Of a DNA stretch of 60,188 bases, positions 47,801 through 59,700 are shown piece after piece. Both the position numbers and the translations under genes were made by a program. The notes beneath the pieces are model-generated. The model was given only the letters and a program-made list of their open reading frames with translations, was not told the DNA's origin and did not search any database. Source of the stretch: Bacteroidales bacterium. Its GTDB lineage: Bacteria > Bacteroidota > Bacteroidia > Bacteroidales > F082. Position 1 is the stretch's first letter. Each line of letters begins with the position of its first letter. The stretch spans positions 1-60,188 of the forward strand of contig JAFSJF010000147.1 in the NCBI GenBank assembly GCA_017439405.1. Direction: 5' to 3'.

Positions 47801-50697
47801 GCTCCACCTCCTCGTTGCGCCACTGCGTGGTGGAAAAGGCCACAGCCAATCTCGTTTGCGAAAGCACCAACCAGCCCAGTGTGATGTGGTGCACCTTCCA
47901 AGACGCGCAAAACGAGGACGTGTATCTCAACAACGCGAGCATCAGCATTGAGGGCAGCACCATTAAGAACGCCACCAAAGGACTTTGGGTGAACTCCTCG
48001 GCACCCACCTTGGTTTCCGTGGTGTTTGAAAACATGAGTGAGTGCTGTGTTTACCACAACAACGAATGTACCGTGACCTATTCCGACTGCACGATGAAGG
48101 ATTCCAATTTTGGCATACGCTACTGGACGTGCAACAAGGACATGGTGAACGACGACAATATCAGTTTCCAGAATAATTTCTGCAATATTGCGGTGCCGGG
48201 GGGACATATTAATGAAACACGTACATGGGATGGAAACACTTATGCCATTCTTAACGACCTTCGGGTGGGGCGTTATCGGTATGATACGCCGAACCACAAT
48301 CGTCTGACAATAATGCCAGGAGCCATCTTGAAGTTTGCGGAAGGCAAGCGGATGGATGTTGGTGGATACTGGAGCGGTACATATTGGGGTGAGCTTTATG
48401 CCGAAGGCATAGCAGAGCAGCCCATTACTTTCACATCGTTAAATGGTGAGGTTGGTGGTTGGAATGGTTTGGTGTTCAACGGCGAGAGCGACGACTTTGC
48501 TGGAGCTTCGTCATCCTTGAAGCATTGCGTCATTGAGAAAGGCAACGAGCGCAACTTGCATTTGGGCAGCACAAACCAGCCTGGATTGATAGAAGATTGC
48601 ATTTTCCGTCAGTCTGTCAGTCAATGTGTTTACATGGAAAACAGCCGTGACACTATACGCAACTGCCATTTTGAGGATAATCAAAGCCATTCTTTGTATT
48701 ACAACAATGGCCATTATGTGGGCGTGTTGGAGAACTTGACATTCTCGGGCAATTTGTATGATGGCGTTACAGTAAATGGTGGTCATGTTTCGGAAGATAG
48801 GGTCTGGAATGCCCAAGCTTATTTCATTCTTAACGACCTTCGGGTGGGGCGTTATCGGTATGATACGCCGAACCACAATCGTCTGACAATAATGCCGGGA
48901 GCCATCTTGAAGTTTGCGGAAGGCAAGCGGATGGATGTTGGTGGATACTGGAGCGGTACATATTGGGGTGAGTTGTATGCCGAGGGCACGGCGGAGCAGC
49001 CTGTTACATTCACGTCGATGAACGGCGAGGTTGGTGGTTGGAACGGTTTGGTGTTCAACGGGGAGAGCGACGACTTTGCTGGAGCTTACTCATTATTAAA
49101 ACATACGGTTTTCGAAAAAGGCAATGAGTACAATCTATATATTCAAGGAACCACATTGCCAGAAATTGAGAATAGCATTTTCCAAAAATCCAATGGTTAT
49201 GGTGTTAGGATAGGAAATGAGTATAATAGAACCATTAAAAACTCTGTATTCAAAAACAATGCTTCACACGGCATTTACATTGTCCAGACCACGCCTTTCA
49301 CCTTGGGTGGTTCTCCCGAGAATGCCAACAGCATTTACAACAACGGTGGCTACGCCGTGTATCAGGATGGCGGTTCGGACATTGACATGACCTACAACTT
49401 CTGGGGCGAAATCGGTAGCAAGGCCATCGACGACAACCTGATTTACGACAAGAAGGACAATTCCAGCAAGGGTCGCATCACCTTTGAGCCGGTGAGCTGG
49501 TTCCCCGTGGAGAACCTTGACCACCTGCAAGGCACCTTTGCCTACAACGACACCAAGCCGATGGGCAACCGCGAGATGAACATCGTCAGCGAGAACGACA
49601 GCATCATGGCCACCGCCACCACTGATGGCAACGGCTCGTTCGATTTCAGCAACTACGCCGTTAGCGTCTATAACATCTTGGACGACGACTTTGGCGTGGA
49701 CGTCCTTGCTGGTGTGAATGCCACAGACGCGCTCTTGGCCATGCGCCATTTCGTGCATCTTGACACGCTGACAGATGCCCGCCTGGCCGTTGCCGACGTC
49801 AACCAAAGCGGATCCGTCAACGGCACTGATGCCATGCTCATCATGCGCCGTGCTGTTGACGGCACCTTCCCCGCTGGCGACTTCTACTACTACACCCCCG
49901 CTGGCATCAGCTTCAGCGGCGACACCTGCCTCTACGACCTGAGTTTCCTCTGCTTCGGCGATGTGAACGGCTCCTACACCCCGCAAAGTCGCGAGCAGAC
50001 CATGACCTTGGTGCAAGAAGGCTCGATGGTGGCCGAGTCGTATCAGGAGCTTGAAATACCGATAATTCTCAAGACGGCAGTGGAGATGGGTGCGCTCACG
50101 CTGCGCATTGACTATCCCGCTGAGTATCTTGAAATTGAGAATGTCGTGTTGACCTCCTCTGGCGAAAGTTTGCTCTTCACGGCCATCGATGGCGAGTTGA
50201 GGACGGCATGGTACGACCTTAATCCATTGAACCTCAACGAGAATGATGGTCTCGTCACCATCAAGGTACGCGCCAATGACTTGAGCCTGCTGGACGAACC
50301 GGTTTTCTTCACCCTTTCTCCCTATTCGGAATTGGCCGATGGAAGTGCGCAGGTGATTGAGGACGTGGTGATTGCCATGCCCGAAATCGTCACCGAGACC
50401 TTGGGCTTTGGCAATCTTGCCACCAACGATGGCGTGAGCCTGAGCGTCTATCCCAACCCTGCCAACGACGTTTGCCGCCTGAGCTACGAACTGTCCGAGG
50501 CGGGTCGCGTGACGGTGTCGGTTTACAACATGATGGGCGTGAAGGTGATGGATGTCGCCAATATCCGTCAGGAGGAAGGTCGTCACGAGTTACAGATGGC
50601 CACGTCGCGCATGGCTGCTGGCATGTATCGCTGCCGTGTCACCTTCGAGGGTGAGAGCAGCTGGGTGAAGTCAACAGTTATCATCATTGAAAAATAA
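44836..50697 (+). CDS. Kelch/beta-helix/dockerin-like T9SS surface protein
   Basis: 1953 residues. Signal peptide to SIGQT (~22). Residues ~25-195 form an MAM-like jelly roll (WTFLNGGSVNAWYWGEATNNGG, 'YRFSYNWKCAGEGGYDYIRVGL'). Residues ~245-545 hold six Kelch repeats ('YVYLVGGHNGSG...', 'HLIVMGGHNASG', 'DIYIIGGATDD', 'KLIVTGGYDAS', 'VLAILGGHDG', 'KFFFAGGAATSG'). A beta-sandwich (548-642) precedes a long right-handed parallel beta-helix (~645-1548). Residues 1615-1675 look like a dockerin pair (NATDALLAMRHFV... and DVNQSGSVNGTDAMLIMRRAVD). Residues ~1728-1835 resemble a cohesin-type beta-sandwich (TLRIDYPAEYLEIENV). The T9SS tail (1865-1953) has SVYPNPANDVCRL, VYNMMGVKVMDV and AGMYRCRV. It begins a two-gene operon. 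Confidence 0.85.
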   Translation: MLRKSLLFITLMAFLAPSVSIGQTAVNVDANHPFNDGFEGDTCTWTFLNGGSVNAWYWGEATNNGGSHSVYISNNGGVNNSYNTSGAATWVYFTKDFSFESGAYRFSYNWKCAGEGGYDYIRVGLLPSTTAPTPGNGLPSDWISLDNNANLNGSSNWTSRSVDLDITEAGDYKLAFAWRNDGSGGSNPPGAIDNVRITKMVVEPYTYFTQTSDNDFVKGSGLNVVVAEGSVHLEQQMTSVADWNATANLPQSLKGHQMVTWRNYVYLVGGHNGSGNVSKVYRATQQDDGISGWTELNALPVSLSDMAVVATQTHLIVMGGHNASGIVDKIHVAKFNDDGSIGTWQESEQMLPEPRWGLRAAIALDDIYIIGGATDDTLNIATNTVYRASLNTLGLIDTIVAVGSLPAARNGHALAVYDSKLIVTGGYDASQTAQATVYSAEVNLDGTLGSWQSKQALTEATYNHSMLCANGVLAILGGHDGNIPSNKFYYTTLDDTDFSWTLSDVMLSERYAQGAAFAFGNKFFFAGGAATSGVVNSLVSYMAVTTSDEPVMKSAFIGIPYYIGTPKTLQDLSYTLTNPSAQAYEILYRTADEGMNYGNWTSAGSNLPAVVNQSKSYIQYMFRISATGTNDFAIDDVTLTVAGYTQLEGNLNWIGDLTAANSPYLVTSDISFTSGTHNIEPGVTIMFMPNTGLNIGQASVNFNGTQANTILLTAYESGNGSWNGVYFQDASDNGVSSLMEYTTIEKAGSGDNDANLYLYYTNQPTINHCTFQMAVGQGAKFQNSSPTISNSNFTQNTGRGLYLLSSSPTCTACTLSDNYGGVWLDNSAPTFNNTAITGNTYDGIRYQTANFDATFYGVTSSGNKYGMYSCTPNRSFTFDSNEVAFADNTADIAVAGGQISSDQTWNNYANGYALLGNVEIYGGTPKLTLRPGVTLKVQTGYSLYVGRNSNQGGMLYAVGTTSAPITFTSLNDEVGGWTGLRFRDGSDYSSTSSLRHCVVEKATANLVCESTNQPSVMWCTFQDAQNEDVYLNNASISIEGSTIKNATKGLWVNSSAPTLVSVVFENMSECCVYHNNECTVTYSDCTMKDSNFGIRYWTCNKDMVNDDNISFQNNFCNIAVPGGHINETRTWDGNTYAILNDLRVGRYRYDTPNHNRLTIMPGAILKFAEGKRMDVGGYWSGTYWGELYAEGIAEQPITFTSLNGEVGGWNGLVFNGESDDFAGASSSLKHCVIEKGNERNLHLGSTNQPGLIEDCIFRQSVSQCVYMENSRDTIRNCHFEDNQSHSLYYNNGHYVGVLENLTFSGNLYDGVTVNGGHVSEDRVWNAQAYFILNDLRVGRYRYDTPNHNRLTIMPGAILKFAEGKRMDVGGYWSGTYWGELYAEGTAEQPVTFTSMNGEVGGWNGLVFNGESDDFAGAYSLLKHTVFEKGNEYNLYIQGTTLPEIENSIFQKSNGYGVRIGNEYNRTIKNSVFKNNASHGIYIVQTTPFTLGGSPENANSIYNNGGYAVYQDGGSDIDMTYNFWGEIGSKAIDDNLIYDKKDNSSKGRITFEPVSWFPVENLDHLQGTFAYNDTKPMGNREMNIVSENDSIMATATTDGNGSFDFSNYAVSVYNILDDDFGVDVLAGVNATDALLAMRHFVHLDTLTDARLAVADVNQSGSVNGTDAMLIMRRAVDGTFPAGDFYYYTPAGISFSGDTCLYDLSFLCFGDVNGSYTPQSREQTMTLVQEGSMVAESYQELEIPIILKTAVEMGALTLRIDYPAEYLEIENVVLTSSGESLLFTAIDGELRTAWYDLNPLNLNENDGLVTIKVRANDLSLLDEPVFFTLSPYSELADGSAQVIEDVVIAMPEIVTETLGFGNLATNDGVSLSVYPNPANDVCRLSYELSEAGRVTVSVYNMMGVKVMDVANIRQEEGRHELQMATSRMAAGMYRCRVTFEGESSWVKSTVIIIEK
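48246..48972 (+). repeat. 148-bp intragenic duplication in the beta-helix region
   Basis: 48246-48393 and 48825-48972 are offset by 579 bp (193 codons) and differ at one base over 148 bp; flanking sequence is also similar (for example 48450-48507 versus 49029-49086). It encodes LNDLRVGRYRYDTPNHNRLT and the following turn of the beta-helix in both copies. Confidence 0.9.
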
Positions 50698-50703
50698 GAA
50701 ACC

Positions 50704-53700
50704 ATGACTAGAAAGATAAGAATCCTCATCTTGCTATGCTGCCTTGTCCCCTGGATGCGGGCGGCTGCTGACCCCATCATCACGGCAGCCGGCAGCGGCT
50801 CAATCTGCCCTGGCGACGTGGTGGTGGTGCCCGTTACGGTGAGCAACTGCAACGGCGTGGCCGCCATCAGCTTGGCCTTGAACTTCGACGCTACGAAAGT
50901 CAGCTATCAAGGCTACCAGAACCTGGATGCAACCGTTTCGTCCATGTTGGTTAACCAGGCCAACGGGACGGTCTTCTTCAGTTGGGCTGGCATGACGGCG
51001 GTCGACTTGGGTAACGCCACCCTGCTTGAACTTCGCTTTACGGGTCTTGAAGGCTCCACCGGACTGAACTGGAACACAAGTCTTTGCGAGTACAGCGACG
51101 CCACGGGTAGCGTCGTACAGTCTAACTACAGCAACGGATCAGTGACTGTTTATACAGTGCCTAACATCACTTCGCATCCTTCTGACCGTTGGATGACGGA
51201 AGGCGAAAACACCACTTTCGACGTGGGCGCTTCGGGCACGGGAATCAGCTACCAGTGGCAGGTGAAGCCACAGTCGTCGCCGGAATGGGAGAACCTCACC
51301 AACGGTGGCCACTACAGCAACGTGAACGGCTGGAGGCTGTATGTCAACAATGTGGAGTTGGAGATGGAAGGCCACCAGTACCGCTGTGTGGTGAGCGGCA
51401 CCTGCCCCTCGCCCGTGGCTTCCGAAGCCGCCACGCTGCACGTGGAGGTGTTCATCCCGACCATTGTGACCTCAACGGGAGGAGCCTCGTCGTGTCCCGA
51501 CATGGCTTTCTCCATTCCCGTTAACGTGACCAACTGCAACAACGTAGGCTCGATCTCCCTTGTGTTGAATTACAACTCGGATTTGGTCACCTACATCGGC
51601 TACGAAAGCGCGAATGCTGCGCTGTCGAACGGCGTCATGCGCGTGAATGGCCTTGGCGGCAGGGTGTATTTCACTTGGGCCTCGTCCAACCAATCCTTGA
51701 ATTTGGGTGATGACTCGCTGATTTCGTTCGTGTTTAGGTCGGCATCGGGCAATTCGTCCCTGACCTGGGATGTGTCGCATTGCGAATACAGCACCTTGTC
51801 GGGTACCCCCTTGCCGATGGTGTTTGCGGGTAGCAACCTGACCATCTATTATCCGCCTACTATTACCTCGCAGCCTTCGAACCAAACGGTGACGGAAGGC
51901 TATAATACCAATTTTTCCATCAACGCTTCGGGTCAGGGTTTGAGCTATTATTGGCAGATGAGCCAGGACGAAGGCATTTCGTGGGAAAACCTCACCAACG
52001 GTGGGCACTATGGCAACGTCACGTCAAGGGTGCTGAACCTTTACAATGTGGAAATGGCGATGGATGGCCTACGCTATCGTTGTGTAGTAAACGGCACTTG
52101 CGAGCCTTCCGTGACTTCCAACTATGCCACTTTGCATGTCGAGAGCTTTGTCCCAACCATCGTTACCACGGTAGGCAGTCTCAACACTTGCTCCCAGACC
52201 GAATTCGGCATTCCGATTTCGGTGACCAACTGCAACAATGTGGGTGCCATCAGTCTTGCTTTTACCTACAACACCAATGTGCTGACTTATGCTGGATACA
52301 CGGGTGTCAATCCAGCATTGGGTGGTGGGCAGCTTCAGGTGAATGCTGTCAACGGCATGGTGTTTATCACTTGGGCTTCCATCGCTGGTGCCGACCTTGG
52401 CAATGGCAACCTGATTACCATCAACTTTACTGCCTTGTCAGGTGTTAGTCCGATGAACTGGAACACCAGTTATTGCGAGTATGCCAACCCTCAAGGTGTG
52501 GTACTTTCCGCCAGCTATAACAACGGAACGGTCTCGGTGGGCGACTTGAGCTTCACGATTACCTCGCAGCCGTCAAACCAAACTGTGGTCATGGAGGAAA
52601 GCACGACTTTCTCCATCGCAACGACAGGGCCTACCAGCGGCTTCCAGTGGCAAGTGAGTCAGGACGGCGGCGCTTCGTGGAGCAATGTAGCTGCAGGAGA
52701 GCATTATGCCAATCCGAACACCAATACGTTGAGTGTCAATAATGTGACTATCGGCATGAACGGCTATCGCTACCGTTGCGTAGTGAGCGGTTCCTGCGGT
52801 GTGCAATATTCTTCCGTGGCCATTATGACGGTGCAGTTGCCTGTGAACTACTATGAAGTCGCTGCATGGGGAGAACCGGCCGAAGGCGGTACGGTGACTG
52901 GCTATGGAGCCTATCCATCAGGAGAGACTTGTACCTTGATTGCCACTCCAGCCACGGGTTATGACTTCGTGAATTGGACGGAAGACGGGACAGTGGTTTC
53001 AGAAGAGGCCAATTATACTTTCGTGGTAGAGGATGATGTTGAGCTTGTGGCTCATTTCACGCTTCAAGAGATTTCCATCGCTGTCGTCATCGACCCCGAG
53101 GAGAGCGGTAGCGTCAATGGGGCGGGAACCTACCTTTATGGCGACAATATCCTGCTGACCGCCATTCCGGCCACGGGCTTTGTGTTCGACAATTGGACGG
53201 AAGATGGTGCCGTGATTTCGACGAACCAGAGCATCAGCTTCATGGCTCAAACCGACAGGAACTTGGTGGCCAACTTCTCCGTCAGGCAATTGTCGATTGT
53301 GGCGGTTGCCGAGCCAGTGGGCAACGGCAGCGTGGAAGGCGCCGGCACTTATCCTTACGGGAGTTCCGTCGTGCTGACGGCCAATCCCTTGGAAGGCTTC
53401 CAGTTCGACAACTGGACCGAAAACGACACGGTGGTTTCCTTTGAGTCATCGTATGCCTTTACTGCCTACGACGACCGCAACTTAGTGGCCCATTTCTCCA
53501 TCATGGAGATTGACATCATCGTCACCGTCGAACCTGCCCAAGGCGGCACTGTCATGGGAACGGGTACGTTCAACTATGGCGACCCTGTCATTTTGACGGC
53601 GACCCCTACCGCGTTCTATGAGTTCCTCAACTGGACGGAAGACGGCGTAGAGGTTTCCACTGAGGCCACGTTCAGCTTCACGGTCCAAGAAAGCCGCAAC

Positions 53701-56700
53701 CTTGTGGCCCATTTCTTCAGGACGGTGAACATCGCGGCTCTCGTCTATCCCGAAGGCAGCGGCACCGTTAATGGAACGGGTGCATACGACTATGGCAACA
53801 TGGTGGAGCTTACTGCCACGCCAGCCGATGGCTACGCCTTTGTGAATTGGACCGATAACGACACCGTCGTCTCTACGGAAGCGACATTGAGCTTCATGGC
53901 GGAGGATGACCGTACCTTGGTGGCGAATTTTGAAGTCATCATGTACCATGTCAGCGTGGAGGCCAATATCGATGCGGCTGGAACGGTGATGGGTGGCGGC
54001 GATTACCAGCAGGGCGCGCAAGTTACGGTGTCGGCCATTCCCAACCTCGGCTTCGACTTTGTCCGCTGGACTGAGAACGGAGCGAGTGTCTCCACCAATG
54101 CCAACTACACCTTTAACGTGTGGGCACCGAGGAACTTGGTGGCGGAATTCGACATGGAGTTTACCGACACTACGGCATACGCTTGCGAGTCGTTCACATG
54201 GCACGGACACACCTATTACTCAAGCAACTACTATTTCGACACGTTGACCAGCAGCGTCGGTTTGGACAGCATTGTGGCTTTGCACTTGATTATCTATCCG
54301 AGTTTCCATATCGAGGTGAGTGAGACCACGTGCGAGAGTTACTTCTGGGAAGGCGAGCTCTATACGGAGAGCGGCGACTATATCCTGGAATACCAAACTG
54401 TTCATGGCTGCGACAGCATCCTGACGCTCCACTTGAACATTCTCCCCGACGGCCCGCTCAACGATTTCACCTACATGAGTCCGGCCAACAACTACATCGA
54501 CCGATACACCGACATGGACTTCTATTGGGACGCCATCCCCAACGCCACAAGATACGACTTCTATTTCTGGCAAGGCAACGTGGGTAGGCCTAATACGCCC
54601 GTGGCGGCTGACCTCACTAACCACACCTATTATGTCAACAACCTCGTTCACGGAACCACCTACCATTGGTGCGTGGTGGCCAAGAACGACTGCCAAGAGA
54701 GCGAAAGCGAAATCAGGACTTTCACCTGCGAGCTGACTCCCTCGATGACCGTGGTGCCTAGAGGCTTGTTTGACTTCGGCGAAGTGGAGGTGGGGCAGAC
54801 CAACACCAAGACTATTGCCGTTTCGGGAACTGCGCTCTCTGAAAACATCAGCTATGCCTTCCTTGAAGGTCCTTGGGGTCAGGATGCCGAGTTCTTCCAA
54901 ATCACTCCGAACAACTGGAATTACACCTCTGGCGGATTGTTGCACGTCACCTTTGTGCCGGTACCTACACAACTATACTACAATGCGGCTCTCAGAATCG
55001 CTTCGGGAACCTTTGCTGACACGGTGTATTTCACGGGTGCCATGGCCAACCGCTATATTTTCACTACGGAGGTGGAAGGCGAGGTGTATTCGGCTAACGA
55101 TGTCATCACCATTAATGGCCATGTCGAGGATGTGTTGGGTAACCCCGTCCCGAACATGAATGTCAATGTCTACCTCATGGTGATGGGCACCCGGTTCAAC
55201 ATGCCGGCGGTTTCGGACGACAACGGAAACTACAGCGTGACCTACGAACCTCGCTATTCCGAGTCGGGCTATTATCAAGTGGGTTCGTGTGCCAGCAATG
55301 AATATTCAAGCGCGACACACGACGCTTTCGATATTCCTGGCATGAGCCGCGTTTCGAGCGATTTCGTCATTTGGGAACCCTACCAGAACGAAAGCTTGAG
55401 CGGGTCGATAGAAATCAGGAACCGCAGCCGCATACCTATTAGTAATATCGGTGTCAACACGGTGTCGCTGCCCAACGGTTGCACGGTGAGCTTCTCTGGA
55501 GTCACGTATCTTGGACCGCTTGAGACGGGAACCCTGAATTATGTGGTTACAGGCACTCAAGTTTCCACAGGCTCCAATTATGAGGAAGCGAATTTCGTCA
55601 TTTCCGCTGACAATGGCATCAGCATGAACTTGACTTGCTATTACTATTGCCGCCAAACCCGTGGTGCCTTGGATGTGTATCCGCCTTCCATCGCCACTTC
55701 GATGAAGCGCTATGGCCAAAAGATGCTGACCTTCCAGCTTAGCAACCGTGGCAACGGCGAGACAGGCCCTATCACCATCGGCCTGCCCAACGTGGAATGG
55801 ATGTCGGTCATGGGCGGCAACGTCATGGAATCGCTTCCCGTGGGCGACTCGTGCGCCTTCACCATCCAATTGGCTCCCGATGAGAATGTGAGTTTGGTGC
55901 AATACACCGGTTCCATCGCCGTGAACTGCGCCAACGGCAACGGCATCTCCATCCCGTATGTCATTGAGGCCACTTCCGACTCGACGGGAATGTTGGTTGT
56001 CGATGTGACCGACGACTACACCTACAACACCAATGACGGCAACGGGCCGCATTTGGCCGGTGCCGACGTCTATCTGAAAGGCTACTATTCGTTGGAGACC
56101 ATTGCCCAAGGCGTGACCGACGAAAACGGCAAGTTCATCGTGGAGAATGTGCCGGAGGGCTATTACTACCTGACCATCCACGCCACGCAGCACAAGGGCT
56201 ATGAGGCGGGCATTATCTACATCGAGGGCGGCAAGACCAACCATCAGAACATCTACTTGCAGTATCAGGCCATCTCCTATTCTTGGGTGGTGGTGCCTAC
56301 TGAGGTGGTAGACGAGTATGAGTTTGAGCTGGTGGCCGACATCAAGACGAATGTGCCGGTGCCGGTGGTAGTCATTGAAGCCCCAAGTAGGATGGATTCC
56401 ATTGCTTATGGAGACACGCTACATTACAGCATTACAATCACCAATCATGGTTTGGTTGATGCTTTGGATGTGCAGTTGACAATGCCTGTAGGAATCTATG
56501 AATACGACTTCTATTCCTTGTTCGATCATATTGATACACTTCATGCAAAAACATCGGTTGTCATTCCTTGTTTGCTCACGAGGACGAGAAGAGAACGAGG
56601 CCTTATTTCAGACTTTTTTGACGAGCATTGTACAGGAGAGTATACAGAACACCATTATTGGATGTGCAACAGTGAGAGAAAATGGGATGAGTACGTCAGA

Positions 56701-59700
56701 TATGTCAGGATTCCTACGACCTTGGAGTGTAACTTTTTTGGACCCGTATCGTCCGACAATGGCGGTGGCGTTAACGTTAATGCCCTTGGCGGTTTCCCGG
56801 CATGGTTTATTAATAATCCTTTCTCGGGTCAAGGGAATTTACCCATGCCCACTTGGATTACGAATGTCAATAACACTGTCGTAGGTATTATTAACACAAT
56901 CGATCCGCCGGTGGAGATTTCCCCGGATGACTGCGAACCGTGCTGGAAGACAATCCCATCAGCCATTGGTCACTTGGGTGACATAGTAGGGCTTGGCACC
57001 TTGGTCGACGATGTCCTTTATGCAGGAGAGAACATAGAGACGGTGTCCGAATTCGGCCAAACTTATGCCTCGAACCCGAATTCCTTACTCACAACCAACA
57101 AAGACAAGACGGCTCGGTATGGCAGACTTTTGGGAGGTCATGCTTCTGCATTTGCCGGTCCTGTCGGAATGGTGGCTGGTATTGCACTTGGTGCAATGGA
57201 TTTTGTGGATCATCTTGAGGCGTGCATAACCTATACAAATCCTTATCGGGATACCCCCTTGTTGGGTATGGCTATGGAGCAGATGGTGTATTTTGCAAAC
57301 TATTACCAATCCCTCTCTAACGAAATGACCAACCTGTTCCAGGAGGTGGAGTGGCTCGAGGAGCCCAATGTTGAGGATTTCCTTGACCAATTCATCACCC
57401 TTGTTGATACCGTGAACTATATGGTACCGAATCAGGCGATTCAACAAATTGTAGAATCTTGTGGGTTGACCGCTGTGAATGACTCCATCGTTCAACGCTT
57501 TACAGACCGTTGGAACCGTAGCATTCAATACTGGAACGCCAACATTTTTACCATGGCTGATTTGCCAGAAGGATATGATGATAACTTCATCCAATTGGAT
57601 GAAGCGATTGTTCAGCCTATGCTGGAAGCTATGGAAGTAGCGGAAAGCTATGGTTTTAACCATGTTGGAGAAATGTTTGGTTACGCGTATGATGTTCTGC
57701 AAGATGCCCTCACTGAGCACACCAACGACGTCTGCGCCAAGATTAGCGTCAGCTTCAAGCAGACGATGACCATGACCCGCGAGGCCTTCGAGGGTACGCT
57801 GAAGATTTTCAACGGCCACTCTACAGACCCGATGCAGGACATCAACGTGAACATCGTCATCAAGGACAGCGATGGTGTGGACCGCACCGACTTGTTCCAA
57901 ATAAACGTCAATTCGCTGAGCGACATCACTGGCGTTGACGGTACGGGCGTTTTAGAAGCCCAAACGGAAGGCGTCGCCCAGTTTATGATGATTCCTACCA
58001 TTGAGGCCGCTCCCGATACGACCAAGATTTATTCTTTCGGAGGCTCGTTCTCCTTCCTCGACCCGTTCTCGGGCGTGGAGATGACTTACGATCTGTTCCC
58101 CGTGCAACTCAAGGTGAACCCTGGCCCGAACCTCCATGTGGACTATTTCATCTCGCGTCACATCATCAGCGACGACCCGCTGACGGATACCGTTGAAGCC
58201 ACCGAACCCGCTGAGCTGGCCATGATGATTAGCAATGTGGGTGCGGGCAACGCCAACAATGTGTATCTTGAAAGTTCTCAGCCCCAAATCGTCGACAACC
58301 AGAACGGACTTCTGATCCAGTTCGAGTTGGTGGGTGCGGCGATGAACGGAGTGCAGCGTCCCTTGGGCTTGACTGACATCCCGTTTGGCACCATTGAGAG
58401 CCACAGTGCCGGCATTGCCGAATGGTATTTCACAAGCACGCTGATGGCACGTGTCATCCATTCCACACCGCGTGTGATTCACAACAACAGTTATGGCAAC
58501 CCGAACCTGAGTTTGGTCACCGAGCTTAACTCCCACGACCTGATTAGGGCCATCACGGCTTACGGTTCGTTGAACGACGGTATCAACGACTTCCTCGTCA
58601 ACGACACTCCCGACTTCGACCATAGGCCCGACAAGGTTTATTTCTCGCACGGCGGAACGGCAGAGGTCAAGAGGGCCGTCTCAGCTACAACGCAAGGGGA
58701 GTTGTCGAGTAGCAACTGCAACGTGCTTTTGACCCTCAACCCGAACGGCACAGGATGGAACTACGCTTGTCTCGACGATCCTGGCCAAGGGAGGTATGAA
58801 CTCATCACCTGCACAAGGGAAGACGGGCAGGAGATTCCACTCAGCAATGTGTGGCTTACTTACGTGACCATGTTTGACGACGATGCTCCCGTTTACGAGA
58901 ACAAGCTCCACATTGTCGACACATTGTCGGTTTCCCAAGCGACCACTTACACCTTGGTCTATGCCAACGAGCTGTATGGCAACATAATGGTTGCTGTCAA
59001 TCCGCTCAATAGCGGTACCATCACCGGTGCCGGTATCTATGAGGTGGGTGAGGAGGCGACTCTTGAAGCCACGCCGAATATAGGCTACACTTTCCTCAAC
59101 TGGACTGAGGCCGACACTGTGTATTCAGTGGAATCGGGCATCAGTTTTATAGTGGAGAGCGACAGGCAATTTACGGCCAATTTTGAACCCATAAGCTATG
59201 AAATCGTCGTTTTGTCCGACCCAGGCGAAGGTGGAACGGTCAGTGGATATGGCGGTTATAACCATGGTGCAACCTGTACCTTGACGGCGTCAGCCAACGA
59301 AGGCTACCACTTCGTCAATTGGACCAAGGACGGCATTGAGGTAGGTAATGACACAGTGTATGAGTTCGTCGTGACTGAAGATGCCGAATTTGTCGCGCAT
59401 TTCTCGGAAGAATCTTCCATCTTCACCGTTACCGCCTTGGCTTTGCCGACTGCAGGAGGTTTGGTGACGGGCGGCGGGACATTCGTCATGGGAGCGACTT
59501 GCAGCCTATCCGTCGTCCCTAATGAAGGGTTTACCTTCATGAATTGGACGAAGGATGGAGAAATCGTTTCAACAGACCTCGCTTTCAGCTTCGAGGTAAC
59601 GGAGGATGCTATCTATGTTGCCAATTTGCGGCAAGATGTTGTTTCCTACGCTATAGTGGTGACGGCCAATCCTGAAGTTGGAGGAACGGTAATGGGAGCA

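Noticed and set aside
46192-50586. Long minus-strand ORFs (324, 370 and 440 codons) opposite the Kelch/beta-helix protein
   Set aside because: All are antisense to a continuous frame with clear domains and carry no signature.
56498-56884. Plus-strand 128-codon ORF near 56.5 kb as a possible frameshift of the giant gene
   Set aside because: The main frame was read across 56281-57360 with no stop, so the giant ORF is intact and this is a shadow in another frame.
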